The notes under the pieces were generated by a model. That model did not search any database, had not been told where the DNA came from, and saw nothing but the letters and a program-made list of their open reading frames with translations. A stretch of DNA of 64,000 bases from NCBI GenBank assembly GCA_947579605.1, contig OX388318.1, forward strand, positions 9,672,001-9,736,000, given 5' to 3'. Position numbers and translations under genes: made by a program. Numbering within the stretch: position 1 is the stretch's first letter; each line of letters begins with the position of its first letter. The DNA comes from Athripsodes cinereus (taxonomy: Eukaryota; Arthropoda; Insecta; Trichoptera; Leptoceridae). This document shows positions 1-14,500 of this stretch, piece after piece.

Positions 1-96
1 CAAAAAGTTACCATCAAATGTATACAGTTCTATAGTTAAATTATAATCAAGAATTGTTCCAGAGCAGTGGTTACAAAATCAAATGTTTAGACATAC

Positions 97-3000
97 CATT
101 CCGTATCAGACCAATGTGAGAGGTCCACGAAAGCTTTCTTCAATCTATTCATAGCATCTATAGAGATATCATTAGATCTGGTAGCATTCACTGTGCGCAG
201 TATGGCCATAGCATCCTTCAGTAGAAATGCTATGAGGAACGCCCACTCTAAGCAACCAGCTTCTGTCATTATTTGAAGGAGATATCTGAAAACAAAATAA
301 TTAAATTATCATTATATATTGTTTAATGAACAGTGGAGTGGAGTCCCTCAAATTGTGATTATATATTGTTTAATGAACTGTGGAGTGGAGTCCCTCAAAT
401 TGTGATTATATATTGTTTAATGAACTGTGGAGTGGAGTCCCTCAAATTGTGATTATATATTGTTTAATGAACTGTGGAGTGGAGTCCCTCAAATTGTGAT
501 TATATATTGTTTAATGAACTGTGGAGTGGAGTCCCTCAAATTGTGATTATATATTGTTTAATGAACTGTGGAGTGGAGTCCCTCAAATTGTGATTATATA
601 TTGTTTAATGAACTGTGGAGTGGAGTCCCTCAAATTGAAAGGACTCCCATTCTTTTCTTGTAAGTTTTCAAGTGTCCTGCTATTAGCAGGTATTTTTCAT
701 AAATTTATGGCTTTTTCTTACTCTCTTACTAGCCTTTTAGGAATGCAGTGTTAGGAAATGTATAAACATATATCAGTTACACAGTAATATATAAAACTAA
801 ATGGGATTATAAATATTTCATTACACTAATTAACTATTTTTATTATTTACCTTAATTGTACTTCAGCCCTTTGTGACCCAACCTCCGCCTGCTGATGTGA
901 GAGATGATCCATGAGAGCTGCGTACTGTTTATCTGCTTCTCCCCAAACGCTGGCTGCTTCCGCTTCACTAACAACACTCATAGCACGCTCCAGCTGAACA
1001 AACAATCAAATTGAGGACTCTCAACAGTATGGAAAAACATTTTACTGATACCAAATACTAACAACTGAATGGAGCAAAGTGTTACAACCTATTTTTTTAT
1101 TGTGAGGCTAAATACTTATTTTTTTACAAAGGATAAATTATTCACACAAAAAAAACAAACTTTAAAAAAAATCTTTGTATTGTGATTAATATTAGAAAAT
1201 ATTTTTTTTTTAATATAATCCGTAACTTTTTGCGTATTTTCCATTATAATTTATTTATTGTTCCTTCATAATCAATTTGTATTCTTTCTAAATTTAGTAT
1301 TGACAATGTCTTGGTAAAAGACGAAACAATTGTCTACTCATTTATAAAATATAGTGTGTATTTATAAAAAAGTTAAGTGTTTCCTTCATACCTTTAATTA
1401 TGTAGGTGTACCTATATAAGTTTATAAATCAAAGAGGTGATTGGTAGCTTTAGAAAATTGTCTCCAACTTTGAAGCAAGAGGTCTTCGATTTGATTCTTT
1501 CACTGTTTTGGGTGCTAGGGTTTATTTAAGTTAATGATGAAGGCATATAACTTAAAGATATAAGTTATATGAAAAAAATACCCAGTGAGATTTTTAAAAC
1601 AAAATGTTAAGATTGAAGCATACCTGTAAACCGGCATGGATATCGTTGCCCATAGCCAAAGACACATACCCACTGTCTCCTCCATAGCTGGCATGCTCAG
1701 TGGGTGAGGGTGTAGAAGGTACTGGAAAATTTACACCACAAACATGAAGATACAATAAAAGAAGGGTGAATCACAAAGCATACTGGCAATCAAATCAAAA
1801 TAAATAACTTGAACAGAAAAGTTTACTGTGCACAATTCCAAAGGACAATTTTATAAAACATTTATTATCTGACACTATCCACATTTATGAACATTAAATT
1901 TGATAAAAGCATAAAAGAGAAGTAACTCAAAACATAATAAATTGATTCAAATTACTTATTTTCCATTTTCTTAGTGCACATAAGTATTAATGTATCTGCA
2001 CAAATAAAGAACTAGAAATGACAAAGGTTTGCAGTTTATAAATAAGATAAAATATTACTTATTAATACAAAATGTGTTCAATAAAGTACATCAGGTAAAA
2101 CCACTAAGACAAGAATAGTCGAGTAAGAAAAAATAAGTTGTTAATCTTTATTGAGACATTTTTTTTACACTACAAAACTCACCTATGGCATTACTGCCTT
2201 TCCTATTGAGAATGTGTGAAACAGGTTCATGTAAGATGGGGTATGGCCAATGGAAATCATCATGCAACATCTTGAGGCTATTCACTGGATTATCCACTCT
2301 GGCAGCCCTCTCTCTTTCAGTTCCAAGCCATGCCACTAGATGGAAATCAAGTCGGGAGGCAAAGTGGCCTAACTGCCACATCTTCCCCGTTGACAATAAT
2401 CTTCTGGCATGTCGCTGAAGCATCATGTCAATGAAAAATTCCTCCGCAGTGCCTGAACACGATTCTCTGCAAGACAGAATAATATTGCAACAATATAGAA
2501 ATATGACATTGTATTCTTCGTTATTTCATGATTATAACAAATTAATAGCATACTTATCAGTTTTTCCAGTTGGCACAGATTTCTTTCTTTTATTTACTTG
2601 TCCTGAACTTCCAATGTTGCTCTGCGACGTGACCACTTCAGTTACAGTTGGTTTGGCACTTTCTACTGTCACTCTCGGGGTTACGGTTGTACTGAAACTT
2701 CTACCTCTACTCACCTAATAAAAGATATAAATGGATTCAATAATAATACACATTTAAAACAAAACAAAATATTTAACAAATACTTATTTGTTTATTACAG
2801 ATGACAATTACATTACAATCGAAAACATTCTAATAATAAAACAAATCAATAATGAATTTACACAAAGTTACACTTGTAAATATAGAATATTTACAAAACA
2901 TTTGCTTCATTTTTACCTGCATGCTTCCCAAAATAACTGATAAATCTTCAGCATTAGGACTAACTGGAGCTGTTTGTGGATTAATTGAAAACTTAGAACT

Positions 3001-5508
3001 CATTATCACAGATGTTCTGGGAGATTCTACATCTGTTGGATCTGGAAATATAATTGAATAGTAAATTAATAAAATGATTTTAAAACAATTATCAATCCTA
3101 TGACAACATTTATGCTCATTTGATGTTAAAATAAATGGCAGTTTTATGTACATATATGTAAAAGAATGACCAAGAATATTTATATACATGTGCCTAAAAA
3201 AAGGTGTGCAATTAAATGCAGATTTCTGAGAACCAAATTTATCAAATTTTCAAAACAGACACAGGTTAAATAAAAAAACTGTTATTCTAATATAATAAGA
3301 CATGAATGTGATGGAAACAAAGCATGTATTGTTCGGTCCTCTCTGGCTACATCTGAATAGATATGGTGTGAGGGGATGAATAAATAGATACTAACCGATT
3401 GCCCTTAAAAATCTCACAAGGTCTCTGGAGAGATCCCATCTTGAACTCTGAAGAGCTGTGTCTAATAGGAGAGTTGCCAGTTGTCGACTCACAGATGAGC
3501 TTTCTAAATTCTGCAAATCATAAACAGAAAAATAGAATAATCAGGAAAAAAATTCTCATTATAATATATTTATAATCTTGCCACTGCCTATCATGGTAAT
3601 GTTTTATGTATCTTAAATTGTTTGATAACTTTATTGTATAATAAAATGCAAAAAATAAATAGACAAGACAGAGCACTCAGCCAAGAATTGGTTTCCCACT
3701 CCTTTCCATAAGTCATGTAAAAGGCAGGTGATTGCAAATATAAAAACATTTTACATCTTCAATTCAACAGTGACAATATTGCCATCCACCCTGATTGCTT
3801 AAATTTTTGTTGACACGGAGAGGACAGCTTGCATGTTTATTACATGCGATTGATCTGTTGGCTACCTCACTTGTGGGATATGCCGTGATGCTGTAGTAGT
3901 TAGTAGTAGTAAATAGATAACCTGCAATATAATGAGGTAAGAAGCAGCTGTGTCCAACATTTTTCTCGTGAGACACATCTGGAATAGCTCTTTAGGTTTG
4001 CCAGCTGCTGAAAATAAATAAGCCCAGAGAGCTATCTCCGTTTTCCTAGCACATTGTACTACAGTCTGAAAGCAAAACATTACAATTTGTATTTTAGACA
4101 TTACATTTATATCAAATAGACATTTTCGGATAAATAAAAGTCCCCAGACCTCCGCGGTATCCAGGTGGACAGGGGGTCCTTCAATATTAGACATTAAGAG
4201 CAATGTTAAAATAAAGATTGATTGTGTAATAATATTAGGAATAATTGATACCTGAAGATAAACTGGAAACTCCTGTATAAATTCTATAACACTTGGAAGT
4301 TGTGCATCAGGTATCGGCTCCTTACTTGTAGCTTCTTCTTCTAAAACCTATAAGAGATAGACAAGAGACAGAAATATTAACTCGTTAATTCATTGATTAG
4401 TTGTGGACACAGCTAAAAATAAATTATTTTATATGCACATCATATAAAAAACAATAAAAATGTTACATCTTCGTGAAAAGTGTAAGTTATTTGTAAACAA
4501 TAGGCAATATACACTTATTCCAAAAAAATATTAGTTAATTTCATAAATTTCTATAATTTTTTTATTGACGAAGTTTTCTTAATTTTGAGAAATGGAAGCA
4601 CTACATAAGAATTTACAGAAAAAACAGTATTGCGTTATCCTTATTTCGAGGAATATTTAAAATATTTTATACATTGATACAAAGTTCATATATTATCTTT
4701 TTTTGATTAACCTCATGAAGCAATAGTTCCAAAGAATGAGGGAAGTATGGTAAAGTTGAACAACTCCTAGCAATCTCCCACGCGTGGTAGCCCAAGTTCC
4801 TTCTCAATAGTTGCCTTAATATTTGATGTAAATATACTTGACTCTGAAATAGAAAATAAACAAAAACTATAAATACACAGCATGATCAGTGCTGCATAAA
4901 AATATTTGCATTCAGGAATTCGTTTTACTTACAGTTCTATTAAGAATACAAAATGGTAGAGAAAAAACAGAATTGGAATCACTTGTATATAGTAGTGTAT
5001 CGTTTTCTGCTCCCAATAAAATAGCATCTTCGAAGAGAATAGCTGAAAAATACAAATATCCTTGTTAATTAATTGAACTTAATTCTGATTTATCACCTTA
5101 TTTTAAGTATAAATAAAATAATAATAATATTCAACTCAGTGGTCCAAACAATTATTCAATTTGTTACAAATTATTTTAGAGTCTTCTACATTTTTGTTGT
5201 TCCTCGTGCCTGCATGTCAATTTCTCTTCACCCGTAAAAATTATACATTTCTAAAAGTTCTTACCTAATGGGTATATTTTAAGATGGAATGGCAACATGA
5301 TCCTTTTAGACATGAATGTGTGTGAATGTCTAGAGGTAGATGAGGGTTGGGGTGGCGGGAAGAGAGGTAACCAGACTCTCATGCCCAGGGCACCACACCA
5401 CAGCCAGAGTGCAGCTGTAAGATGTGGTTGGTTGCGTGTGGTTCGCCTGGCTGCCCACACAGATTCAACACACGAGGCTAGCACTGTACCCGGGAGACAT
5501 CTGTAAGT
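97..5508 (-). CDS. Rich: Rich exons 15-26: RIC1-domain C-terminal half
   Basis: The C-terminal half carries the RIC1 domain. Exon 15 contains the hallmark MRVWLPLFP and [15 protein letters not shown] blocks. Exons 16-19 include [65 protein letters not shown] and [12 protein letters not shown]. Exon 23 encodes [17 protein letters not shown] and HWPYPI, which match vertebrate RIC1 closely. Exons 21-22 encode a Ser/Thr-rich low-complexity linker, as in relatives. Exon 26 ([17 protein letters not shown]) ends at a GTATGT donor at 96, so the extreme C-terminus lies outside the window. Exon 15 is separated from exon 14 by an 8.7-kb intron that hosts an opposite-strand cuticle gene and a LINE. Confidence 0.9.
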
Positions 5509-8500
5509 CTGAAAAAGCAGAAGAAAATACTTTTAATTTTCTTGGATGTTTTAGTGTGCGGCTGTTACATCTAGAGCGCTCCCTTGGGCCAGAATTTTTT
5601 ACCTCACCGCAATATTGAATCCTGTTTGTGTTATTAAAGAGATACATAATATCTTGAGTATATATGGTATAATGATAGTTGAAATCTCTGACAATAAACA
5701 TGAAGTGTAATCTATTTAAAAGATTAATTACTTTTTCCTTCCTATTGGTTTTCATTCAATATATTCAAATTAGCAATGAGGTATGCCAACCCCCCCCCCC
5801 CCAATATTTTATCCATCCCATCACGCCATCTCCCACAAAAGGGGTGGCCAGCAGACTAATTGCTTGCAATAAACATCCAATTCGTCCTCTCCGTGCCAAT
5901 AAAATTAAGACATTCAAGATGGGTCACATGCCTTATTGCTAAACTGAAGATATTAATTTTCTTAAAACGTTATGTTTACGAATGCCTGCATTTTACAGGA
6001 CACTCAAAAACTTACAGAAAAAAGTGGGAGGCCTATTCTTCACTGGGTAGGTACTTCATGGGATAGCTTATAAACAAATCCATCTTTTAATACATCAAAA
6101 TTAACGCATCCACCTTGATATAAACTATAAAAAGTTTGGTGATAAATCAATATTGAAACTTTTGTAATGTTTCAAAACGTATTTATTCATTACAACTATT
6201 ATTCATTCACTAATAATGAGGAATTATGTAAATAGTAATTCCATAAAATGATATAATATTACTAGTGTAAATGACCTTTGATTTCACTATTTGTGCATAG
6301 ATATTTTATGATAACAACAGTTGTGGATAGTATCATAAAACAAAGTGTCAAGCTGCACCAACTTTCAATACTAATGTTTTGTATTCAATCAAAATAAATA
6401 ATAAAGTGTGCCTTGGTGTCAAAAGCGGACATATCCATTTATAGTAAAATATCCGTAGAGACCAAAAACTAACTACATTTCAACTGATTTTCATACAAAC
6501 GTTAATTTTCTCCACAAGCGGATACTTATGTATAAGACTGCGTGTAACCAATAAGGATATCAGGAGATTGAATGGATGCAAGAGGAGTGATGTGGATAGA
6601 ATTAGAATAAATAAGTTGCAATGGCTTGGACATGACGAAGAGGGTATAGTTGTCTGAAAGAGAGGATGTGAGAAAGCGCGGATGTCCAAGAATTACATGG
6701 TTTACTTTTTTCTTCTGTGAAAGCCTTGTCAGGTCCTCCCGACGTTGGCAATCACTCTAGCATAGAAATATATAGTTTTTAAAAAGATATCTGGGTTTTG
6801 TTATAAACCCGAATACAACCTTATACCCAGTAAGCTAATAAAAGCTTGTGTCGTAAAAGGGGAGTTTGCCGGCACCTGGTATCAAACCATGAGCCCCTTG
6901 TTCACGAGGCCGAGAGTCTACCTCCAGGCTACCGACAAACTCATATGGTATAACTATTTGGGTTAGTTGGAATATATCGCGCCTCTGCGATAAATTCGCT
7001 TATTGTGCAAAATTATTTGTACATACCATGTTGTAATCTTATTGCTACTTTTTATTTTTGTTTAAATATTTTGTACTATAAAGCTTATTACCAAGCAAGT
7101 GCATCATAACATATAATTAAATTGTTTTCTGAGAGAGACTTTGGCTTAATCATTAATGAAGGGCAACACTATTCTCACAGTAGACGTGGCTAGTAATTCA
7201 GGTTTAAATGTGCATTTTTATGTTTTAACATTTTTTACAAAAAAATATTTTTCAATTTTGTAGGTTGATCCATTGTTATATAACACCATCCATATACGTG
7301 TGTGATATTAAATAATGGTGCAGTACAGTCAAGTAGGTATGTATATGTTGGCTGTCAGGCTCTGGTTAATAAGAAGTCAAGTACGTATATCATTAAAATG
7401 TTATGGTCTATTGGACAATCACAAAAATATAGCAGGGCTGTAATGAGTAATGGAATTGAACATAATCATTTATGAAGTGGGCAAAAGAATGCTATTTATT
7501 TCTAACAAATTATTTTAATTGGTAACATAAGTACACATGTGATCACAGTACTCTTACATGTGATTTGGTATATAAAATTTGTATATTTTTGTTTGATTTT
7601 AATAGAGAAGCAAGACAATTGGTTGATGTGGCAGGTATCTACCGAATTGCCAAATATGTACTTAAAAAAAACGTTCATCTCTTTCTAAGGTCTAGAACAT
7701 TCTGAAGTGCCTAAGGTGCACGTGCATACCAGTCTGATCAGTCAGACAGTCTCAAAGACAGTTTATTCACATATTTCTTTTTTAATACATCTATAATTTT
7801 TTCTACATTTATCCAATATTTCTTCATATTTTAAAGTTTTAGAGAAAAGTCTATTTCCTTGAACCAAACCTTATAAATAATTATAAGCCTTAACCAAACA
7901 ACTCAGGAAATAAATTTATAAAATAATATTTATAAATTAAGTACTTTATTTACCGAAGGCAATCATTGAAAAGTAAAAAACCTGCAACCAATCCTGCTTG
8001 GTGTAGGCATGATATATGGGGGATGTGATTTCACTTTTTATAATTCTTGAAAACAAAAAATAAACTAAAACACAATGTACATTACTCGCAATACCAGTTT
8101 CAGAGGATGAAACGAAAATTTCACGTGTTTTGGAAATTGTGCAACTGTGTTATGTTACTGTTATGAATCAGATCCTAATTGATTATATAATTTGTTTCCT
8201 CTTTGAAGTCACATATAAAAGGCAAGGTTAGGAAATCAGGACATCAGACAACAAGTGCCAGTTTCAGTGTTATGAAGTAAAAAAATCAACATGAAGGTAT
8301 AATTATAAATAATGTGTTTTTTTTTTTAATATAATAAAAGTGGACTGTTTTTTAAACTTTTGGAAAGTTACTAAACTTTTTCGTGAATATAGTTTGTTTA
8401 TTTCGTGACTATTCTCATAGAGAAGGAATATCTCAAAATTTACTACAAATTGAATCCAACATTTCAAATGTGATAAAATATTTGAACACATATTTGTTTG

Positions 8501-11500
8501 TTTTCACAATCTTCTTAAAAACTCAATTGAACCGAAAAGTTTGTGAAATGTTAAATACAAACTAGAAAACAAATTTGTGTTATTAAGGATGTGGATAAAA
8601 CAAAATAATTAAGCAAATAAGAACTAAGTGAAAATTATTATTATTATTATTATTATTTATTCAATAATAAAACAACAATACAACAATATTATATAGTAAA
8701 CAAATATTATATTAGAATGCAATGGTATTTTTTTTTTGTAATTTCCTCAGTCAGTAGTTGAGCCACTGGTATGAGAGGAAACAGTTTTTTAAACATATAG
8801 GAAATTTTGGTCAAGTTACAGGTGTCTATTGTCAGTGTTGAGTTTTAATGTCTTTGCGTATCTTTTAATTCTTCTTTTGAAAATTTTAAGACTCCTAGCA
8901 TCCTTCAAACATGCAGGTAGACTGTTGAATAATTTGATGGATGTATGGAGGAATCCATTACGCCTTCTATTTGTTCTCGGGAGGGTGGTTCGTAGGTGGT
9001 TCTGTCTCGTGTTGTGGGTGTGTATTTCAGTTTTTGTGGTTAGTTTCAGGTCTGATTTTATTAGATTATTCTTTATTTTATAGAGGTGTTTGGCTTTTTC
9101 AACAAAGATAATTTCTTCTAAGTTTAATTCTTGAGTTATTTTGTAAAGGTCAGTTGTTCTAGTAAGTCTATGCAGTCCAAAGATTACTTTCAGTGCTTTG
9201 TTTAAAAGTCTTTGCATTATTGTTAAATTATGGGAACTGCTATGGGCCCATGCTAAAATGCCATATGTTATATGAGGTAGTATAAAAGAGTTGTAAATTA
9301 TATGCTTAATCTTCTTATCGAATAGATCCCTACGCCTTAGCACTCCAACAATAGGTGAAAGTTTTTCTATTTTATTTTTTATGTGGATCGTCCAGTCCAG
9401 TTTGTCATCAAGATAGAGTCCTAAGTATTTTATTTGGTTTGTTCTTGTTATTACTGTGCTATTAATAACTATATTTAAGTTTATATCACATTTGTTTTTC
9501 TGTTTAAACAATAAGTATTTAGTTTTATTTTTGTTAATGGTTAGGTATTTTCCATGTAACCATGACATGAACTTCTTAACATCCTCATTAATTTGAACTT
9601 CAAGTAACGTTGAGTCTTGACCACTGTAAATTAACAACGTATCATCTGCATAGACGAAATATCTCGCATGGAGATTTTGGTATTTCAGGTTGTCAATATA
9701 AAGCAGATACAATAGTGGACCTAATATGGATCCCTGAGGGACTCCAATATTCATATATTTAGGTGCGCTGAGTTTATCTTTATTTTTGGTTACTACAGTT
9801 CTACCTTCTAGATAACTCTTGATGCACATATGTGGGTTGCCCCTTATCCCTAGGTTATATAGGGATTTCATGAGTGTTGAGTGGTCTACAGTATCGAATG
9901 CTTTACTTAGATCGATAAATATAGCAACAACATATTTCCTTGATCCAATTCTCCATTTACATGTTCGAGAGCATCTGTTAAGGCTGTCGATGTATTACTG
10001 GCTCGCTGGAATCCATACTGTTTGGGATCAAATCCACCTGTTTTGTTAATGAAGTTAGTAAATCGTGAGTGCAGAATTTTTTCAAACACTTTACTCAATG
10101 TGATTATTAGGCTAATTGGTCGATAGTTTTCGTGGTTGTCTTTTGGACCAGATTTATGAATCGGAGTAATCATTGCGTTTTTTAGGCAATCTGGGAAACA
10201 GCCTTCCTTCATATTTTTATTAATAATTTCAGTAAGTCTCTCAGCAATTACATTCATAACAATTTTAAGGTCCGTAGCTGAGATTCCATCAAGTCCCGAT
10301 GAATGACTATTCTTCAAATTTTTTATTATGTTAATGACTTCTGTTTTATTTGTTGGGCTAAGGAACATGCTACTGTTTGGAGTCAAGTAAGTATCTGGTA
10401 CAGACCCAGTTGGCAAGTATTTCTGTTTGGCAGTGTCGTACAACAGTTTCCCTATAGAAGAAAAGTAATCGTTCATTGTCTCTGCAATAACCATAGCATC
10501 GTTTTCCTTTCCCGTAGATGTATCTAGTTCTTCGATTCCGTTTACTTTGTTACATACATTATTGTGGTTGGATATCACGCCATTTATGGTTCTCCAGACT
10601 TTTTTACTATTGCCATTAGCTTTCGTGATTTTTTGATGTAAAAATTTCCTTTTGGCTTTTTTTACTTCTCGGTTTACTAGATTTTTATGTTTCAAAAATT
10701 CATTTTTTATTATAATTGAGTTCGGTTCTTTGACTTGTCGAGAGTATAACTTGTTACGTTTAATAATCATTTCCATGATCTCCGTTGACAACCAATCATT
10801 GTCCTTTCTAGTACGTATTCGTTTAATGGTTGTAGTGGCTTCTTTACTTTCGACTATTAAATTAATTAGACGTTCCATGGTTATAAACGTCTTTATACTA
10901 TTTATCGATTCTTCCAAATTGCTTCTGAATTGTTCCTGATTTAAGACTTTTAATTCTTTGGTGTTCATTTTCTGTTTCACCATGGGAGAATTTGTTAAAG
11001 AGATTTTAATTATCTTATGGTCTAATCCTGGCCAGTCGAAAAGGTTAATTACATGAGTGTTGGAGAATTTGTTATCCAGTACGTGGTCGATTATTGTAGC
11101 TGATGTATCAGTTATTCTGGTTGCCTCAGAAGCATTAAGATTGTTAATTATTCTATAATTATTAGAATTTATTATAGCTTTGTAAGTGGTAGTTATCTTG
11201 TTGGATTCCAATAGGTCTATATTTGCATCTCCAATAATTATTATATTATTATATTTAGATAGCAAGCCATCAAAGTTATCAAGAAATTCATTTAATGGAT
11301 CTAGAGATGGTGATCTATAAAATACGCCGATCTTTTGTCTAATGGTGTTTGTTTGAATTTCAACCATAATGAGGTTGTAGGCAACGTCCATTGTGAGTAT
11401 TTTGTGTTGGAATAGATGGCTTTTTATGAAAACGGCTGTGCCTCCACCTCTGGTGTTGGAGTTTCTGCAGTTGAATATTGCATCGAAACCTTCAAGATTG

Positions 11501-14500
11501 AAATATGGAGTTTCAGATTCATAGAGCCATGTTTCACATAGGATTAGTACATCCGGTTCATAGATCTTAATCATTGTATATAGCTCGTTGGTCTTATTTC
11601 TCATACTACGGGCGTTTGCATACAATATATTGAGTTTTTTGGACTCTCACAGTTGTAGACCGTTCTTTCTTTTGGGATTTTGATTTTTTGTTTGTAGATA
11701 GGGCAGTCGAAGCTCGTAGATATATGGTTAATATCGACCTGCGGAAATTTATTTTTGTTTTCGGTACAGTTTGAACATTTTTTCACTGTTGAAGTACATT
11801 CCTTTGTTGCATGTTTGTCGGCACATTTACCACATGCAACTTCCTTGTTACATTCATAAGATCTGTGGTTGTATCCCTGACATTTGAAACAACGTATAAT
11901 ATTGTAGTCTTCTTTCGCAAAATGTTCTCCCCAGCCAATATTAACGTATCTATTGACTATTTTATGAAAAGTATTTGGCGATACTTGGAGTATGAATGGA
12001 TGCTCATTTGAAATAATAGTGCATTTTTTTGTTTTTGTTTTCAGATGCATACAACAACATATTTAGTGGTAGCACTATTTCTAAATTCAGTGCTATCACA
12101 CAAGATTGTAGAACCACTATTGCACAAAGTTGGACTGGATCATTATGTAAGAATTTTATATTATTATTACAGTTTTAATTCTTACCTAACGGTACATCTT
12201 GAACAATTATGAAAAATTATTTTTACAGGAATATCCTCGCTACGCCTATGATTATGCAGTGCATGATCCACACACCGGAGACCATAAGCATCAATGGGAA
12301 GAAAGAGATGGAGATTTTGTTAGAGGTAAATGATAGTTTAACTTAATCCAGCAAATATTCTATTTGTACATTGTTCTTTTTAAATCATCATCATGATCAT
12401 CATCAGTTGCTCTACAGCCCATTGTGAGCCTTGGCCTCCTCCAACATTCACCTCCATCTCCCCCTATCTTGACATGAACTCTTTCAATCCCTGATGCCAA
12501 TGATGTCTACATCTCTGTTCTTTTTAAATATCCAATGAAAACAAAATATTTTAAATTTTAATCAGCAAAATATGAAATGATCAAAATCATTATGAAGATG
12601 GACAAGACCAGAGAAATAGTTCATAAATTCCTTTGCTCAATTTTTTAAAGGTGAATACGGTTTAGTGGAACCAGATGGCTCTCTAAGAGTAGTACAATAC
12701 ACCTCTCATCCTAAACATGGATTCAAGGCAGAAGTGAAAAAGATAGGACCATCCATCCATCCTGAAGTCCATCACTACCACCACCTCCACCAAGAACACA
12801 TAATACCTCCTCTCGTACCACTCGATGTGAGTCATGAACTGATACCAATAATCACAAAACCGCTCGGAAAGAGATACACACACGCAATCAAAAAAGTTCT
12901 CAGTGAACTTCCACTCGCAAAAAAAGTTATAATTCATGAAGAGCCACTGTTTAAACAAGTGGGATACAAGCCATTCAAACCTTTGAAACATTTCATAGAC
13001 AATATTGTTAAGAAGCCACTGCACGAGAAACCAATATACTCATTGTTTGAACCTTATGCTTATGGATACCAAGGGTAAATATCATATGTCTCCAGTAACA
13101 GAACTCAGCACAACATACCGTCACTGGTTTCTAAGAAATGTGAATAAACCAATTTCACTAAATTGACTGGTAAAGAAATAAAAATAAATATACAATAAAC
13201 ATGTTGTGTAAGAAGGATATATATGTTTATTATAGAACATGGTCTTACTTCCAGTAAAACTGTTTGTAAGCCCTCTGTAGTCACTCAATACTATTTTTAA
13301 AGACGTTAATGTTTCATTGCTGGCATTTTCTGTAAATGGTTTATTACACTTTCTTACAAAGCATTGACAAGACTACTAAATATTTAATCAATAACTTACA
13401 GGTACTTCTACTTTACTAATCAACTGATTTAGATATCCATATAGGTAGTGATAATATTTATAAGAATATAATTTAATATTATAGTCCATTATGTAAACTG
13501 TTAAACACTGCCATGCAAGCTACAGGTTACCTGTTGTTGGATTTGAGATTTTTATTTTATTTTGTATCAATAAAATCTTTGAAAATGACAAACGTCTTTG
13601 CATGTACCTTAAATAGAACTACAATGGTGATTGGAGAAATACAAATACTTTAAAAGTAATGTCTGTAAGAGTATAATGTTTTTTTAGAAATATCTAAGTT
13701 GATTATTATATTCACTACCCCGCATTTCTCGCTATCATGGCTCCCGTGGGGCATCCACTATTTACATTTTATTACCGAAAACTGTATTTGATGACTGTCA
13801 GTTTAAAATAATCACTTGAAAATGGTGGTGGTGCAAACTCAAACAGAATTCAACAATTATTATCGTAATATTTTTAAAATAAATCAATATGCAGGTATAA
13901 ATTTGTAAAAAATAAAAAGATACTTAAATATGTAATAATTAAATATTTTGGTTAGATGGAAGAGGTTGCGCTATTGCAGTAAACTCACCCTCAACACATT
14001 GATTGTATTTAATCTGAATTTACTTCTTTATAAAAAAAGCTTGCAATCAATGAACAGAAAAGAATCCACAAATAAATAAAAAAAAAATTATTTACATATT
14101 CATTCATCAAAATAGAAACAATTTTAAAAAGAAATGCATTTAAATTAAATAAATTAATATACAGAGGGCGAGTTTATCGCAAAGGTGTGATCTCTTCCAA
14201 CTAACTTGATAGTGAACTGTTATTATGATACGTATTATAAAAGCAATACTTACTGGTGTATTGTCCCATTCATCTTGATCAGATTCTTCTCTTTGCACCA
14301 ACAACAATCTTCCACTTACATTGAGAATCTGTCAACATAAGATTATAAACAAAAAATGTATTTTTACATTTCAGAATCTCCTAAGAGTTAGATAAAATTT
14401 ACTCAAAACAGGTAAGACAAAAATAGATTTGTACATAAAGATTTCTCACCATGGAATAGGCTGGTTTTACAGGGTTGCCCTTAACAAAGGAATGTTGTGA

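Larger units (their letters stand above)
8634..12035 (-). mobile_element. Non-LTR retrotransposon, 5'-truncated, in cuticle gene intron 1
   Basis: The minus-strand element runs from a truncated ORF1 (near 12035) through endonuclease and reverse transcriptase to a 3' end at about 8640 that finishes in (TAA)n repeats. ORF1 and ORF2 overlap near 11610. The endonuclease begins [11 protein letters not shown] and includes [11 protein letters not shown]. The RT includes YRPISLI, the motif [18 protein letters not shown] and the catalytic [12 protein letters not shown] single frameshift or small deletion near 9871-9907 removes motif A continuity. It belongs to the jockey/CR1 group of APE-type LINEs by motif style; the clade is not assigned. 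Confidence 0.88.

Noticed and set aside
309..638. CRISPR-like array of regular repeats
   Set aside because: The units are head-to-tail without unique spacers, in an intron of a eukaryotic gene; it is a minisatellite.
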